Part shown: one piece after another, positions 10,749 to 20,154 of the stretch
Numbering within the stretch: the first letter of the stretch is position 1
Layout: each line of letters starts with the position of its first letter
Assembly (NCBI GenBank): GCA_964017185.1
Contig: OZ024880.1
Coordinates: forward strand, 43,165,071-43,229,070
Origin: Rugalucina vietnamica
Lineage: Eukaryota > Mollusca > Bivalvia > Lucinida > Lucinidae
DNA: 64,000 nt
Reading direction: 5' to 3'
The notes under the pieces: model-generated
The model's input: only the letters and a program-made list of their open reading frames with translations
Database searches by the model: none
Told to the model about the DNA's origin: nothing
Program-made: the position numbers and the translations under genes

Positions 10749-12323
10749 CTATGCATCTAGTAGCTGGAGATATAAACAATAGGGAACTAAGATGAAATCG
10801 GATGGAATCAATCCATAAACTTGATAAGTCAAGAATATGTTGTGTTTGAAATCATAAACTCATGAACATCAATCCAATCATCAAAATTTCATACACATAA
10901 ACACGGAACACTTAGCGAACATTACGAAATCATCATCATATTTGATTATGCCATTCTAGGGAAAACCTGAGGGTTTTCTGTAGAATTTCTGTTTGTATGT
11001 TGTCGAGTCTAAGACCAGCCTTTAAGACACTGTAAGACGAGAGATTTTCGCATTATTTATAATTTACAGATCCTGTTTTGGATTCCTTGTAATTAGAACC
11101 ATTTGTATGACTTGGCAAATAAAGTCATTTATTGCTGTAATCACCTATCCCAGTAGTGGCATTTCTGTGATGAGATAACTGTTCACGGAAATGGATTGGT
11201 GCGAAAATGTCTTGGTCTACAGTAACATAACATTGCCATTACAAGTTTCAAAGTTTTGCATTTAAGCTAAGGTACTGATAAACAGTGAAAACTGAACTTT
11301 AATGCAAATATAGGGAGTATCATAAACATTTGAGAGTTGCACTTAATAGTTCGAACATTTTCATTACCATTCTCATATTCTCATTCTCATATCAAACAGT
11401 GTTGATTGAACTTCAGACAGTGACTGATTTTATGAATATTTTCAACAAACTTATAAGCAAATTTCACATGCTTAAAATGTCATTTACATTAATTATTGTT
11501 CTTAACTGTAAGTTTAGGGTTGAAATTTCAAGTTAATTGTTAAATTTTTGCCATTTTGTTGCATAATTGTGTGAATGCATTGTTTCGAGCAAATTTGTGG
11601 TATAAATGTAATATAAAGGGGCAGTAATAGCACAGAAAATTCTAATTATTAAGTACATGTGATAGGGGTCAGCAGCTTAATTCTAACAGGTACTGTGTGG
11701 CATTCTGTAGCTGAAATCTGTCTAAACCTAAAGTCTATGCTAGCATGGTAGTTCAGAACTGTAAATGTGACTGTGGTAAAGTGAAGTTGTCTCCCTTTGT
11801 CTGGATATAAAGTAAATAAATGAACAATTGAAGTATGATTTCTGTTAACTGCGTGACGAAAAAAATCCATGCATGGTAGGGATATGTAAATCTAAATGAC
11901 GGTGGGATTTGGCCTGATCAACCAGAGACGCCACTGTAGTGTATATTCTTCACTCTAGGATACATGAGCACTTGATAGGTTTTACCCCCAGCTCGGGCAA
12001 GTGTTAAGACTGTTGACTGTGTGATAGACATACCTGAAACGAGATAGAAATTAATATTAAATGTAAGGTTCAAGGGAATCTGCAGTGTAACTGAAATACA
12101 ATGAGAAGCAAGATTAGTATATCCAGTAATGAAATGACTCTTTTACCATAGACTGAAATTGAAAATGGACTGTAAGAAAACTACAGGTATTACATGGACA
12201 GTTGATAAAAAAATGAAATTACAAAATACACACCAGGTTTACGACGGAAAACGGACGGGGGCAAGGTCCTCAAGCTTATAGAAAATTCATCGTCTTAGAA
12301 CATTCCCATGTTATATCTTCAGA
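10749..12323 (+). other. 1.6-kb non-coding spacer between pol and third ORF
   Basis: AT-rich with no supported frame on either strand. AATAAA occurs at about 11117, shortly after pol, and could end a short transcript. The long spacer suggests the third ORF is expressed from its own or a spliced mRNA rather than by readthrough. No canonical promoter could be fixed by eye. Confidence 0.5.
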
Positions 12324-13709
12324 ATGTCTTCCATATCCCAATGTTGGCTGTGCCCCAGCACCTTTGCAACCAGGAAAGAGCTGAGAGCCCACATCGGAAG
12401 CTCGAACCACCTCCGGCTTAGAGTACTGTGTCCATGGTGTTATGACGGGGAGAAAACCAGTAATCGGGTCGGGGACTTGAAGAGGCATGTAGCGACAAAA
12501 CACGCATTTGACAAGCTCTTCGGGGACAAATTCTTCTCTGACGGCAATGGCTTTTACCTGGCCATGTTTCCCAAGGACTATGCCAGGATCATCACTCCCA
12601 CCCCTCCATCATCACAAGAGGCAATCCAGGCCATGGAGGCAGTGAAGAGTTGGACATCCGTAACACCAAGCTCCTCCCGTTCACTCCAGGAGTGGAAGCA
12701 AGGCTGGGCATTGGGTGACGCTACCCCTACAAGGGAAGAGCCCTCCGGAGTGGATCCACGGAGTCCTGCCAGGGGAGATGAGGCCCCCCCATACAGTCCT
12801 ACCAGGCCGGAGATGGTGGCGGATTTGGTGGCCAACCAATTTCTCGTAGGGGAGGATGGGGTAGAGCTGGATATTATTCAGGGAAGTGCCTACTTCATTG
12901 TGAAGCTGAACTCCAGTGTTAGACAGGACATAAACAGGATGGAAACTTTGAAGAGATCCGTTGTCAACCGCCGTGCAAGGCCCACCGGGACTTTTACTAC
13001 GGTAACTGGGGCCCTCCACGAGGAACTGTCCAGAAAGGCCAGCCAACTGACACAGATCTCAGCCATGTTTATTGACTGTATCTTGACCATTAAGCCAGAA
13101 CCGGGGAGGCTACCCCATCCATTTCCCAAGGCCACACAACCATGCCTGCCAATAGCTCCCGTGACACAGACCCCGGCATCTGGACCTTCAGCTCCAAAGA
13201 TTCAACCGCCGTCATTGCCACCACCACCCAAGACGCCACAACAGCAGGCCAGGGACCTCCTCTCCTGGGGTGTCATGCCCTTGATTCCCCCAGCACGCCG
13301 GAACTGGGACCAGGACGAGGCGGTCACACTCCAGGGTCGCCAGACATCCTTGAAGTGGCCACCTCGGGGATGGCGCACATTCACTGCCGAGAGAAAACTT
13401 CAGTGTTTTGAACACGCGAGTGCGCTGTTGGACTCTGACCTATCGGGGTTTCCTGTATCATCCAAGAAGGACTTATTCGACAGGTACAATTTTCTTGCAT
13501 TACCGGGCTCAGCACCTCGCCAGCAGACGGCAAAATCTGGGATGAGACATGGAAATTATATTCAACTCCGGGACATTGCCACAGAGAAAGACAGTGACAT
13601 GAGGATTCTAAAGATGTTTGCAAATGCCGCACGTGATAGGGAAGTTGAGCTGGACTCCATGATAAGGTCGATTAATGGTGCTGGGATAAGGCTGCGCCTT
13701 GAAAAGTGA
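12324..13709 (+). CDS. Third ORF of the retrotransposon: double zinc-finger protein
   Basis: 461 aa, same strand as gag-pol, inside the LTR-bounded unit. The N terminus has two zinc-finger-like modules: Cys7-Cys10-His23-His29 (C-x2-C-x12-H-x5-H) and Cys36-Cys39-His55-His60 (C-x2-C-x15-H-x4-H), followed by an aromatic GNGFYLAMFPKDY segment. The middle (about 95-155 and 265-310) is Pro/Ser/Thr-rich and probably disordered; the C terminus is charged and helical. No signal peptide or membrane segment is visible, so it is not an envelope protein although it sits where env is found in errantiviruses. It is visibly GC-richer than gag and pol, suggesting separate ancestry. Nucleic-acid binding is likely from the fingers; the role in the element is unknown. 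Confidence 0.85.
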   Translation: MSSISQCWLCPSTFATRKELRAHIGSSNHLRLRVLCPWCYDGEKTSNRVGDLKRHVATKHAFDKLFGDKFFSDGNGFYLAMFPKDYARIITPTPPSSQEAIQAMEAVKSWTSVTPSSSRSLQEWKQGWALGDATPTREEPSGVDPRSPARGDEAPPYSPTRPEMVADLVANQFLVGEDGVELDIIQGSAYFIVKLNSSVRQDINRMETLKRSVVNRRARPTGTFTTVTGALHEELSRKASQLTQISAMFIDCILTIKPEPGRLPHPFPKATQPCLPIAPVTQTPASGPSAPKIQPPSLPPPPKTPQQQARDLLSWGVMPLIPPARRNWDQDEAVTLQGRQTSLKWPPRGWRTFTAERKLQCFEHASALLDSDLSGFPVSSKKDLFDRYNFLALPGSAPRQQTAKSGMRHGNYIQLRDIATEKDSDMRILKMFANAARDREVELDSMIRSINGAGIRLRLEK

Positions 13710-13723
13710 ATACATAAATTCTA

Positions 13724-13912
13724 GGGGGACATGACGCTGTCCCCCACAGCAAGGTTGAACATTTAAATACCGGGGACGTGATGCTGTCCCCGGCAGCTGC
13801 TTGTATGGAACTGATCGGGGACGTGAAGCTGTCCCCCGCAGCAAATTGTGTTTAAGTATAAAATTGAATTTATGAAGCGATCATTGAGGGTCGTTCTGCT
13901 GACCCCTCCAGC
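13724..13912 (+). other. Array of four related stem-loops (possible RNA element)
   Basis: Four hairpins follow the third ORF: 13724-13745 (7-bp stem), 13770-13793 (8 bp), 13817-13836 (6 bp) and 13888-13905 (5 bp, extended past a bulge). Each has an 8-nt loop ending GCT (ATGACGCT, GTGATGCT, GTGAAGCT, GTTCTGCT) and is followed within a few bases by CAGC. The first three stems are variants of GGGGAC/GTCCCC; the fourth changes A-T to T-A on both arms, preserving pairing. Copies three and four share a bulged C at the same place. This looks like a repeated protein-binding RNA hairpin: a packaging or export signal, or a site for Gag or the zinc-finger protein. The function is inferred. Confidence 0.75.
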
Positions 13913-14019
13913 TAAAGAAAAAATGATCGAGTCCTTGATAAGTTGTTCACTTAAATTGTCTTTCCATTCCCTATTTAAGTCAAATTTTCAATATTTCATT
14001 ATACCGGAGTATAATATTT

Positions 14020-14034
14020 AAAGGGGGGGGAGAA
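14020..14034 (+). other. Polypurine tract
   Basis: AAAGGGGGGGGAGAA directly abuts the 3' LTR, the expected plus-strand primer of reverse transcription. Confidence 0.9.
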
Positions 14035-15319
14035 TGTAATATCTGTGGCTATTACTGCTCTTAATCAAACCAAATAAGCAATGACGAACTTAGGTAACAT
14101 ACGAACACAAGTTTCTTTCCTTTTGTAAACATACTCGATACGAGTATTTTAGATGGTCTGTCATAAACAATGTCCGATTAAATGTTGTAGCGAATAAGAA
14201 TTTACGCGATAAATAGGGTCATTTATTGCGGTCTGTTGCTTTCTAAAAGAGCTGGAATTTTCGGAGAAGGAACTATCTTTTATCGAATTCGTCCGAGCGT
14301 CTGTCAGCGTCCGTCAAAGTTTCTTTGAAGTTGACAGAATCTCCGACAGTTTTGGTTTTTGCCATTCCTTCCTCCTGCAAGAGCAGTTTCTGAGCTTTTT
14401 GCTGATATCAAACATACTAGGAAAGATTCTTGTGTAAGACATTTAAAGTTTTGCCAGAAGAAGTTCGGAAGGCGCCATGTTTTGAAAAGTATAGAAAATC
14501 TATACTCTTGTCAGAAAATCTTACCTCCAAATCCCCATTATTTTAATCCATTTTATAAAGTCCCACTAGTCTATCCCATTTCTAAATTGTCCAAGCTTCA
14601 TTTTAAGACTGGGATAGATCAAGAATTTCCAGTATTTATTTCAAAACCTGGCATCAAAATCCCAAACTGAATAGATGTCCGCCATTATTTTCTACACTGG
14701 ATAGAAAAATCTAAACTCTATCCCTGCAATGATTGGTGCATAGAAATTTTCCCCTTGCGTTCTGGCATTTGATTGGCTGGTCAAGCCTATATATAGAGCT
14801 CGCTCAAGCGTGTTGATCATCAACTCTGATCGGAAGATCAAAAGGTCAAAAAGTCAAAAACGTCAATCGATAGCCAGGCTACTTTCACTTTCGCACTGTG
14901 TACAAGGGAAGCAACTCTTTTAGTCTAAAGTCAAAGCAGTAGGTGTGTAGCCTCCCTTCTTCTGGACATTAAGCCTGGCATATGAACATTTTACAAATTC
15001 TAGAATAATTAAAAACATCCAAAAAGCTTTGTAAATTAAAAAGAGACTTGAAATTAGATATTAAATTCCATAAAAAGGATCGGTAAATACATCAAAGAGT
15101 TGTTCAACACTTGAGTCAAGAGTACAAAATATTAATAGAATAGTTAATAGACCTTAATAGTCTATGAAGTCTCAGTATGACTGAAAGAATGATGCATAAG
15201 TCAATATAGACTATATATCAATACTTGTTTTCAATTTGTGTTCCCTCTTGAGGACCTAGCCAGACATTACGACGAATTACTATGCCTCGGCCCATCATAA
15301 GAAGATCAATTTGATTACA
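14035..15319 (+). repeat. 3' LTR
   Basis: 1285 bp, identical to the 5' LTR except A at 15129 (G at 5118). It ends ATTACA, followed by the ATAG target duplication. Its TATA box (14788-14795) points toward the BTG gene about 0.5-1.5 kb downstream and could drive read-out transcription. Confidence 0.97.
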
Positions 15320-15323
15320 ATAG

Positions 15324-15350
15324 TTTCCTGACCCCTTCTATAGAGACCCT
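15324..15350. mobile_element. hAT-like MITE, right end
   Basis: Short remnant ending CTATAGAGACCCT, the inverted partner of 3520-3542. It is followed by GATTGATA, the second copy of the 8-bp target duplication. Only this piece lies to the right of the LTR retrotransposon. Confidence 0.8.
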
Positions 15351-15399
15351 GATTGATAATATAAAATGTAAATATAAGTATTGAAATTCAGATTTTAGC

Positions 15400-15503
15400 T
15401 TTCACTGGACGATGAAAAACATTAACTGTTTTAATGTCTCCGAGAAGCCCTTCGGGCTTCACAGACATTAAAACAGCCTAATGTTTTTCATCGTCCAGTG
15501 AAA
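15400..15503. repeat. 104-bp near-perfect palindrome (foldback)
   Basis: Outer arms of 25 bp (15400-15424 and 15479-15503) are perfectly complementary. After a small mismatch come 13-bp arms (15427-15439/15463-15475), then a GAAGCCC-TTC-GGGCTTC core hairpin (15444-15460). The whole segment can fold into a single hairpin. It lies between the transposon nest and the BTG promoter, about 300 bp upstream of the latter. It is likely a foldback/MITE remnant, with no clear target duplication. Confidence 0.85.
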
Positions 15504-15600
15504 TTCAATCCTTAAATAAAATACTAGCTGATATTCAACACAGTAAAAACCGTGAGTTCCGAAATGTCAAATGTTAGTCCTTTAACTCCCCTGCAGGGCG

Positions 15601-15602
<2 letters not shown>

Positions 15603-15635
<33 letters not shown>
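15603..15635. repeat. Poly(T) tract
   Basis: 33 consecutive T. On the minus strand it could be the A tail of a retroposed fragment, but nothing recognisable precedes it. Alternatively it is a nucleosome-poor tract just upstream of the BTG promoter. Confidence 0.8.
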
Positions 15636-15636
<1 letters not shown>

Positions 15637-15729
15637 TAATACTAGAGTTTTCATAAAGTGCGATAAACATGCGGTAATCTTTTTTGCAACTTTTTACTCT
15701 CGTTTATGACATTAATTCCCGCGAGATGA

Positions 15730-15828
15730 CAAACAGAAAGCAGAACCCCCATTGGTCGACTACCGACGCCATTTTATCACATGACCCAGAATTTTTCTTA
15801 TGCTGCGAGGAGAGTAAGAACAAAGAAG
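15730..15828 (+). promoter_or_regulatory. Candidate BTG-gene promoter and non-coding first exon
   Basis: Motifs: inverted CCAAT box (ATTGG, 15751-15755), YY1-like GCCATTTT (15768-15775), and a TCACATGACC E-box-like site (15777-15786). Two splice-donor candidates follow, GTAAGA at 15814 and AAG|GTAAAT at 15828/15829. A pyrimidine-rich tract and AG at 16132-16133 give a matching acceptor, so exon 2 would start at 16134 and carry the ATG. No TATA box. Exact start and donor are undecided. Confidence 0.5.
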
Positions 15829-16317
15829 GTAAATTTTAGATTAACGACCTGTTTAGTAGATAAAAGGCTAATTTGTTATTCCTGATGCCTAGCGCACAAC
15901 TTCAGCTACTATTCTGGTCTAGAAATTTTGAATTGTATGTCTAATTTATGCCAAAAAATTGATGGAAACTTCTCGATTATTGCAGAGTTTTTCTTTTGAG
16001 TCATGATCACTCATGCATTTGGAATGCCTTCGGTTCGAAGCTTTTAGATGCCTTTTCCCTGAAATTTGGAAATTTTAGTTACAATAAATGTTTTCTTTGT
16101 TTTATTGTATTCAATTTCTTTACTATTTTTCAGGGGTTATTTAGAAATTTAGCCAAAATTCGACCGTTCGTTTTGTCAACATCAGATCGAAAACGAGGCT
16201 GCTTGTAAACAAAGGAGAAAATACAGTCAACAGAGCTAGTTCTAACTTAGAAAATAAGTTTCCTTTTAACAGTTTGACATTTAATGTTTTTAAATTTGTG
16301 TTTGAAAAGAGAAGGAC

Positions 16318-17559
16318 ATGAGAGAAGAAATTGCCGCAGCGGTTGTTTTCATGACCCGCTTGATCAAACTGAATGAGAACATATCAAAAGAGAAAGTAGA
16401 AGAATTTTCGAACATTTTATCTGCACTTTTGGTTGAAAAGTTCAAAAACCATTGGTATCAAGAGGCTCCTACTAAAGGTCAAGGTTATCGTTGTATCAGA
16501 ATTGATCCAGCAGAGCCAACAGATCCAGTGTTGGAGAAGGCGGCGGAAAGTTGTGGCCTCAGTTATCTTGATCTCAATCTACCGCAAGAGCTTACACTGT
16601 GGGTGGACCCTCAAGAAGTCTGTTGCAGGTAATACTGCACCATTCAGTTTTCTCTATGTTTAAACTTCGGAAGTTCCTGTTACTTCAATTTGGGTGGTTT
16701 TCAATACTGTCCATATTTACCCATATTAAAATGTACTTGTTACAATAACGAATGTTTCTGTGAAGTTTCCTAAAAGTTTATTGTTAGCATATTACATTTT
16801 TTAGTGTGTTTGATCGGGGGTTTGGGTTGGCTTCTGTATCAGTGTTGAACCCAAGTTCAAATTTATGTGCTACCAAGATGTCTGTTTAAACAAAAGAGAA
16901 CTGTCTGAAACAATTCTGATTTGTTACTCATACAAATTACAAAAAATGATCAAATATACAACTACATGTTCATCTTATTGTCATCTTATGGTTTGTTTAT
17001 TGCTAGGTTTGGAGAAAGTGATGGTTCCTTTTGTCAGCTAGCAGTATTAAAGGATGGAAATCTGGAGAATCAGGCTCATACCATTAACATCGCTGACTAT
17101 CTGGAGCAGCAGCACCGTAGAGTTGCCCAGAACCTGAACATTGTTACTACTAGAACAAGTGCTAACAAACTACGGGCTCAGGCAATGAAGAACGCTGTCA
17201 ACCAGTATCAGTATAATAGTGCCAATTATATACAGAATAAGTATCAGAATAATTTCTACAATAATCAACAGCAGATGCCTTCAGGATCATTCTCAACTTA
17301 CAAACCATTCCACAAGCACCGCAAGAACGGATATCATCATAATCATGGCTTTAACTCTGGGAGTACCGGATATCAGGGGAAGAAAGGGGTTGTTTACGGC
17401 AATAATGGTGTAGATGCAGAAAGTAGCAATGGTTTTCCCACATGTTTTAGTGGCAGCTCGCAACAGCAGGGCAAGGACCGATTTCATTGGGTCAATAAGT
17501 CAGGCAAGCAGTCTCCGGTGCAAAGTCAAGTTGAAAACATGAGGTTAAGCCCCAACTAG
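16318..17559 (+). CDS. BTG/Tob-family antiproliferative protein (BTG1/2-like)
   Basis: Two coding exons: 16318-16628 and 17007-17559. The intron 16629-17006 starts GTAATA and ends TTGCTAG. The join falls inside an Arg codon (AG|G) and restores the family sequence WVDPQEV-CCRFGE. Product 287 aa. Residues 1 to about 115 form the BTG domain: it starts MREEIAAAVVFMTRL, has HWYQEAP and GYRCIRI in box A, and ELTLWVDP in box B. These surfaces bind the CAF1/CNOT7 deadenylase in known members, linking BTG/Tob to mRNA decay and growth arrest. The start resembles BTG1/BTG2 more than Tob. The tail (about 170 residues) is rich in Asn, Gln, Tyr, His and Gly and is far longer than in vertebrate BTG1/2 (158-171 aa in total). 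The ATG has a purine at -3. AATAAA occurs 24 bp after the stop (17583). Confidence 0.93.
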
Positions 17560-18023
17560 CAGTCTAGCAGCCGTATGGCAGGAATAAAGCATTCTGTGAA
17601 TCATTGGTATCTTGTACTTACTTGCTGTATGTACAGCTGGCAGCTTTTGTTTTAATTGCACTTTAAGACTTACTCCACCTACAAGTTGTCTATATAGATG
17701 TAATATACCTAAGCACAGCAGTCTCAAATAATTTGCTGGATTCTCATTTACATTGATGAACTCGTTCTACTGTTTCCTTCTTTCTGAATTTCTCCAATGC
17801 TACAATAGGAGTAAAGTTTGAATCATCTGGCACTGATTAAGGATGTATCACATGTCCATATCTGAACAAGTAATTTTTCAGCATAAGTCTTTTTATCACA
17901 AATTGTGCTAAGCCGAAGTTGTGTTGTCCGATGCAGTTGATGTTTTGAGACTTCAAAAATCTTGTGCTTCTCATAAAATGTTGCTAATCGAGGCAATTGG
18001 ACAATAAGTGTTTGGTTCCTATT
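17560..18023 (+). other. BTG-gene 3' region
   Basis: Non-coding, probably 3' UTR at least in part. The nearest AATAAA (17583-17588) is close to the stop; later ones occur near 19814. Which is used cannot be told from sequence. Confidence 0.45.
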
Positions 18024-18193
18024 TACCATTTTTGCATTATCCGCTGATTCCCAGCTTTACAACATCTATATTGGAAATACAGGTAACCAGAACGCCCCTG
18101 ACCTCAAAGGTCAGTGGGGTTCTGGTTACCTGTTTTTCCATTGAATATTGATTTTTTGTCAGCAGGAAACCAACAGATAATGCAAAAATGTTG
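18024..18193. mobile_element. Foldback MITE in the BTG 3' region
   Basis: The outer arms resemble each other as inverted repeats (CATTTTTGCATTATC near 18024-18041; GATAATGCAAAAATG ending 18191). At the centre is a 55-bp hairpin, 18079-18133, with 26-bp arms (ACAGGTAACCAGAAC... to ...GTTCTGGTTACCTGT) and a 3-nt loop. If the BTG mRNA extends this far, this would be a very stable RNA hairpin. Confidence 0.75.
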
Positions 18194-18216
18194 AATACTA
18201 GAGTATTGGTCAGTAT

Positions 18217-18236
18217 CTATATATATATATATATAG
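18217..18236. repeat. (TA)n microsatellite
   Basis: About ten TA units just before GGATG; a short simple repeat. Confidence 0.85.
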
Positions 18237-18686
18237 GATGTTGAAATATAAAATGTGAGGTAAAGTTTTTTAATTTCCCTGCTTGTTTTCAAGCAGGGTC
18301 ATGAAAAAGCTGACAATAGACAATTGTAAAATTTGTAAGCAGACCACATTTACCAATCATGCAGACTTGAAGCTTTTTTATAACCTTAAAAGACACAGCT
18401 CAATTTTTACGTCTTAGATTATCAGCATTTATCTTTTTAAATGCTCTATCTGAACTTTTAACTTTTGACAGTCCAGTTGGTGCATGGTACAGGTCTTGTT
18501 TCAAAGCAGATCATCAAGAGAATCTTTCCATTTACATGTATCATGTTAGCAAATATTATACTTGAATTGTTGGTATTGTATAAATGCTGTTCAAAATATA
18601 CCAGCCATGTGTTTATAGCAAATGAAGGCCATATATTATGCATGATGTATATATATGTGTTCATTTTCATTGTCATCTTAAAATAA

Positions 18687-18868
18687 ATGAGCCGCCTCGT
18701 GGGAAAACCAACAATCTGCATAGGCGAAAACAAAGGGATAGTACAATTCCTCTTCTACTTAAATCCGAAATTTCAAGCTTCTAGCTCTTTTCTGTGCCTG
18801 TACAGGCCGGTTTGTGTCAGACCTGTTCGGAAACCACATTGTTGGTTTTCCCACAAGGCGGCTCAAAT
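18687..18868 (+). mobile_element. R1 MITE, palindrome-less copy
   Basis: 182 bp with both ends present (ATGAGCCGCC... and ...GGCGGCTCAAAT), but the central palindrome is cleanly missing: CGAAAACAAAGGG joins directly to ATAGTACAATTCC. Loss of exactly the hairpin suggests slippage or hairpin excision. Confidence 0.85.
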
Positions 18869-19370
18869 GAAACTAGCGATATTGTGATGTATGATGAATA
18901 TAATACATATGCCATCTCTCAAACCACTACATTGCTGTCAAAATCAATCGCAAGTGCTAATGATAACATTCTGTATGCCATACTGGATAAAACTAACCTA
19001 CATGTCAGATACAACCTGTATATGTTCATATTGTAAGACCTTTTTCACTTGTAAATGCTATCAAATATTCATTTTTCATACTTCATGCATGATTTGGTGC
19101 CCTTATTCCATACAGATAATGAATGACTTTACAAACCTACACATGTTGGTGTGAACCATTTTGTGTTGATCTCATTTGTTACAATGCCACACACAAGGTA
19201 TTCAGAGTCATCCAACACTACTAACTACTGGGAGTCACTAGCCGTGGCAGATGAAGTCAATATATAGGGCTGTAAGATGCAAAAACTTGTATGGGAACAA
19301 TTTGCCACAGATCAGAATGATCCTTGGCATCAGATGTCTGGCAAGTTCTATTTTCTACCCAGTGTTTAAT

Positions 19371-19617
19371 ATTTGAGCCACGATGTGAGAAAAAAACTGG
19401 ATATTTGCCTATGCGAAAACAAAGGCGCAGATCAGCTGTGCAGTACTGCTCAGCTGATCAGCGCCTTTGTTTTGGCTGCACGGATAGTACAATCTCGCTT
19501 CTTATTCAGTCTGAAAATTTCAAGCTTCAAGCTTTTTTTCTGAGACTGTACAGGCCGGTTTGTGTCGGACCTGGTCGGAAACCCCGAAGACCGGTTTTCT
19601 CATGTCATTGCTCATTT
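19371..19617 (+). mobile_element. R1 MITE copy
   Basis: Full length. The central palindrome is of the GTGCAG type, slightly damaged (AGCTGTGCAGTACTGCTCAGCT). Confidence 0.88.
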
Positions 19618-20154
19618 AGTTAATCTGCATTTCTTGTTCTCAGTGAGTTTTGTTGGTTGTATCTGTATAGCCAGTGAGTGTGATGTGAAAATGTATATTT
19701 AACAGCGATAGTGTGATAATCATGAGAAATTAAGTTAATTGTTTAATACATTTTTACTGTCAATAAGTCTAGTGTTTACAGAATTTACTTAGAGTAAACG
19801 GCTTGTAAATATTAAATAAATAACTGCTTCATGTCTATATCTTGGCTTATATGTAGGGCTAACCTTAAAAATATTCTTGTTTCCCCTTGCTCAACTCTGT
19901 TTCTCAGGCATGGGTCGGTCAGTCAAACAATTTTCTACTTTTAATTTCACAGATTCCATACCTTTTGAAATTTATTGTAAATTTTAATATAATATTTAAG
20001 GTTCCTTATTACTATAATAATAGTGTTTTCTGCTCATAAATATTTCATAGATTTTTTAAAAAAAATGTGGCATGTTACATACCAGAATAATCCCTAAACC
20101 TTAAACTTTCTTATGAATGATAATGTTTTCCAAAGGGAAGCCATTGTAATAGAA

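Larger units (their letters stand above)
4024..15319 (+). mobile_element. Ty3/gypsy-type LTR retrotransposon with third ORF
   Basis: An 11,296-bp complete element: LTR, primer-binding site, gag, pol (protease-RT-RNase H-integrase order, typical of Ty3/gypsy), a third ORF, a stem-loop array, a polypurine tract and a second LTR. Both LTRs are 1285 bp, begin TGTAAT and end ATTACA. They differ at a single base by my line-by-line comparison (G at 5118, A at 15129). ATAG precedes the left LTR and follows the right one, a 4-bp target duplication. All three ORFs are open. A very young, possibly still mobile insertion is inferred. The long 3' region (pol stop to LTR, about 3.3 kb) is unusual for the group. 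Confidence 0.97.

Noticed and set aside
12324..13709. Third ORF as an envelope gene
   Set aside because: No signal peptide, no transmembrane segment, no fusion-peptide-like stretch; zinc-finger-like modules at the N terminus instead.
4024..15319. Assignment of the retrotransposon to a named clade (Mag, CsRN1, Gmr1)
   Set aside because: The 4-bp duplication and domain order narrow it, but a clade needs an RT alignment that I cannot run.
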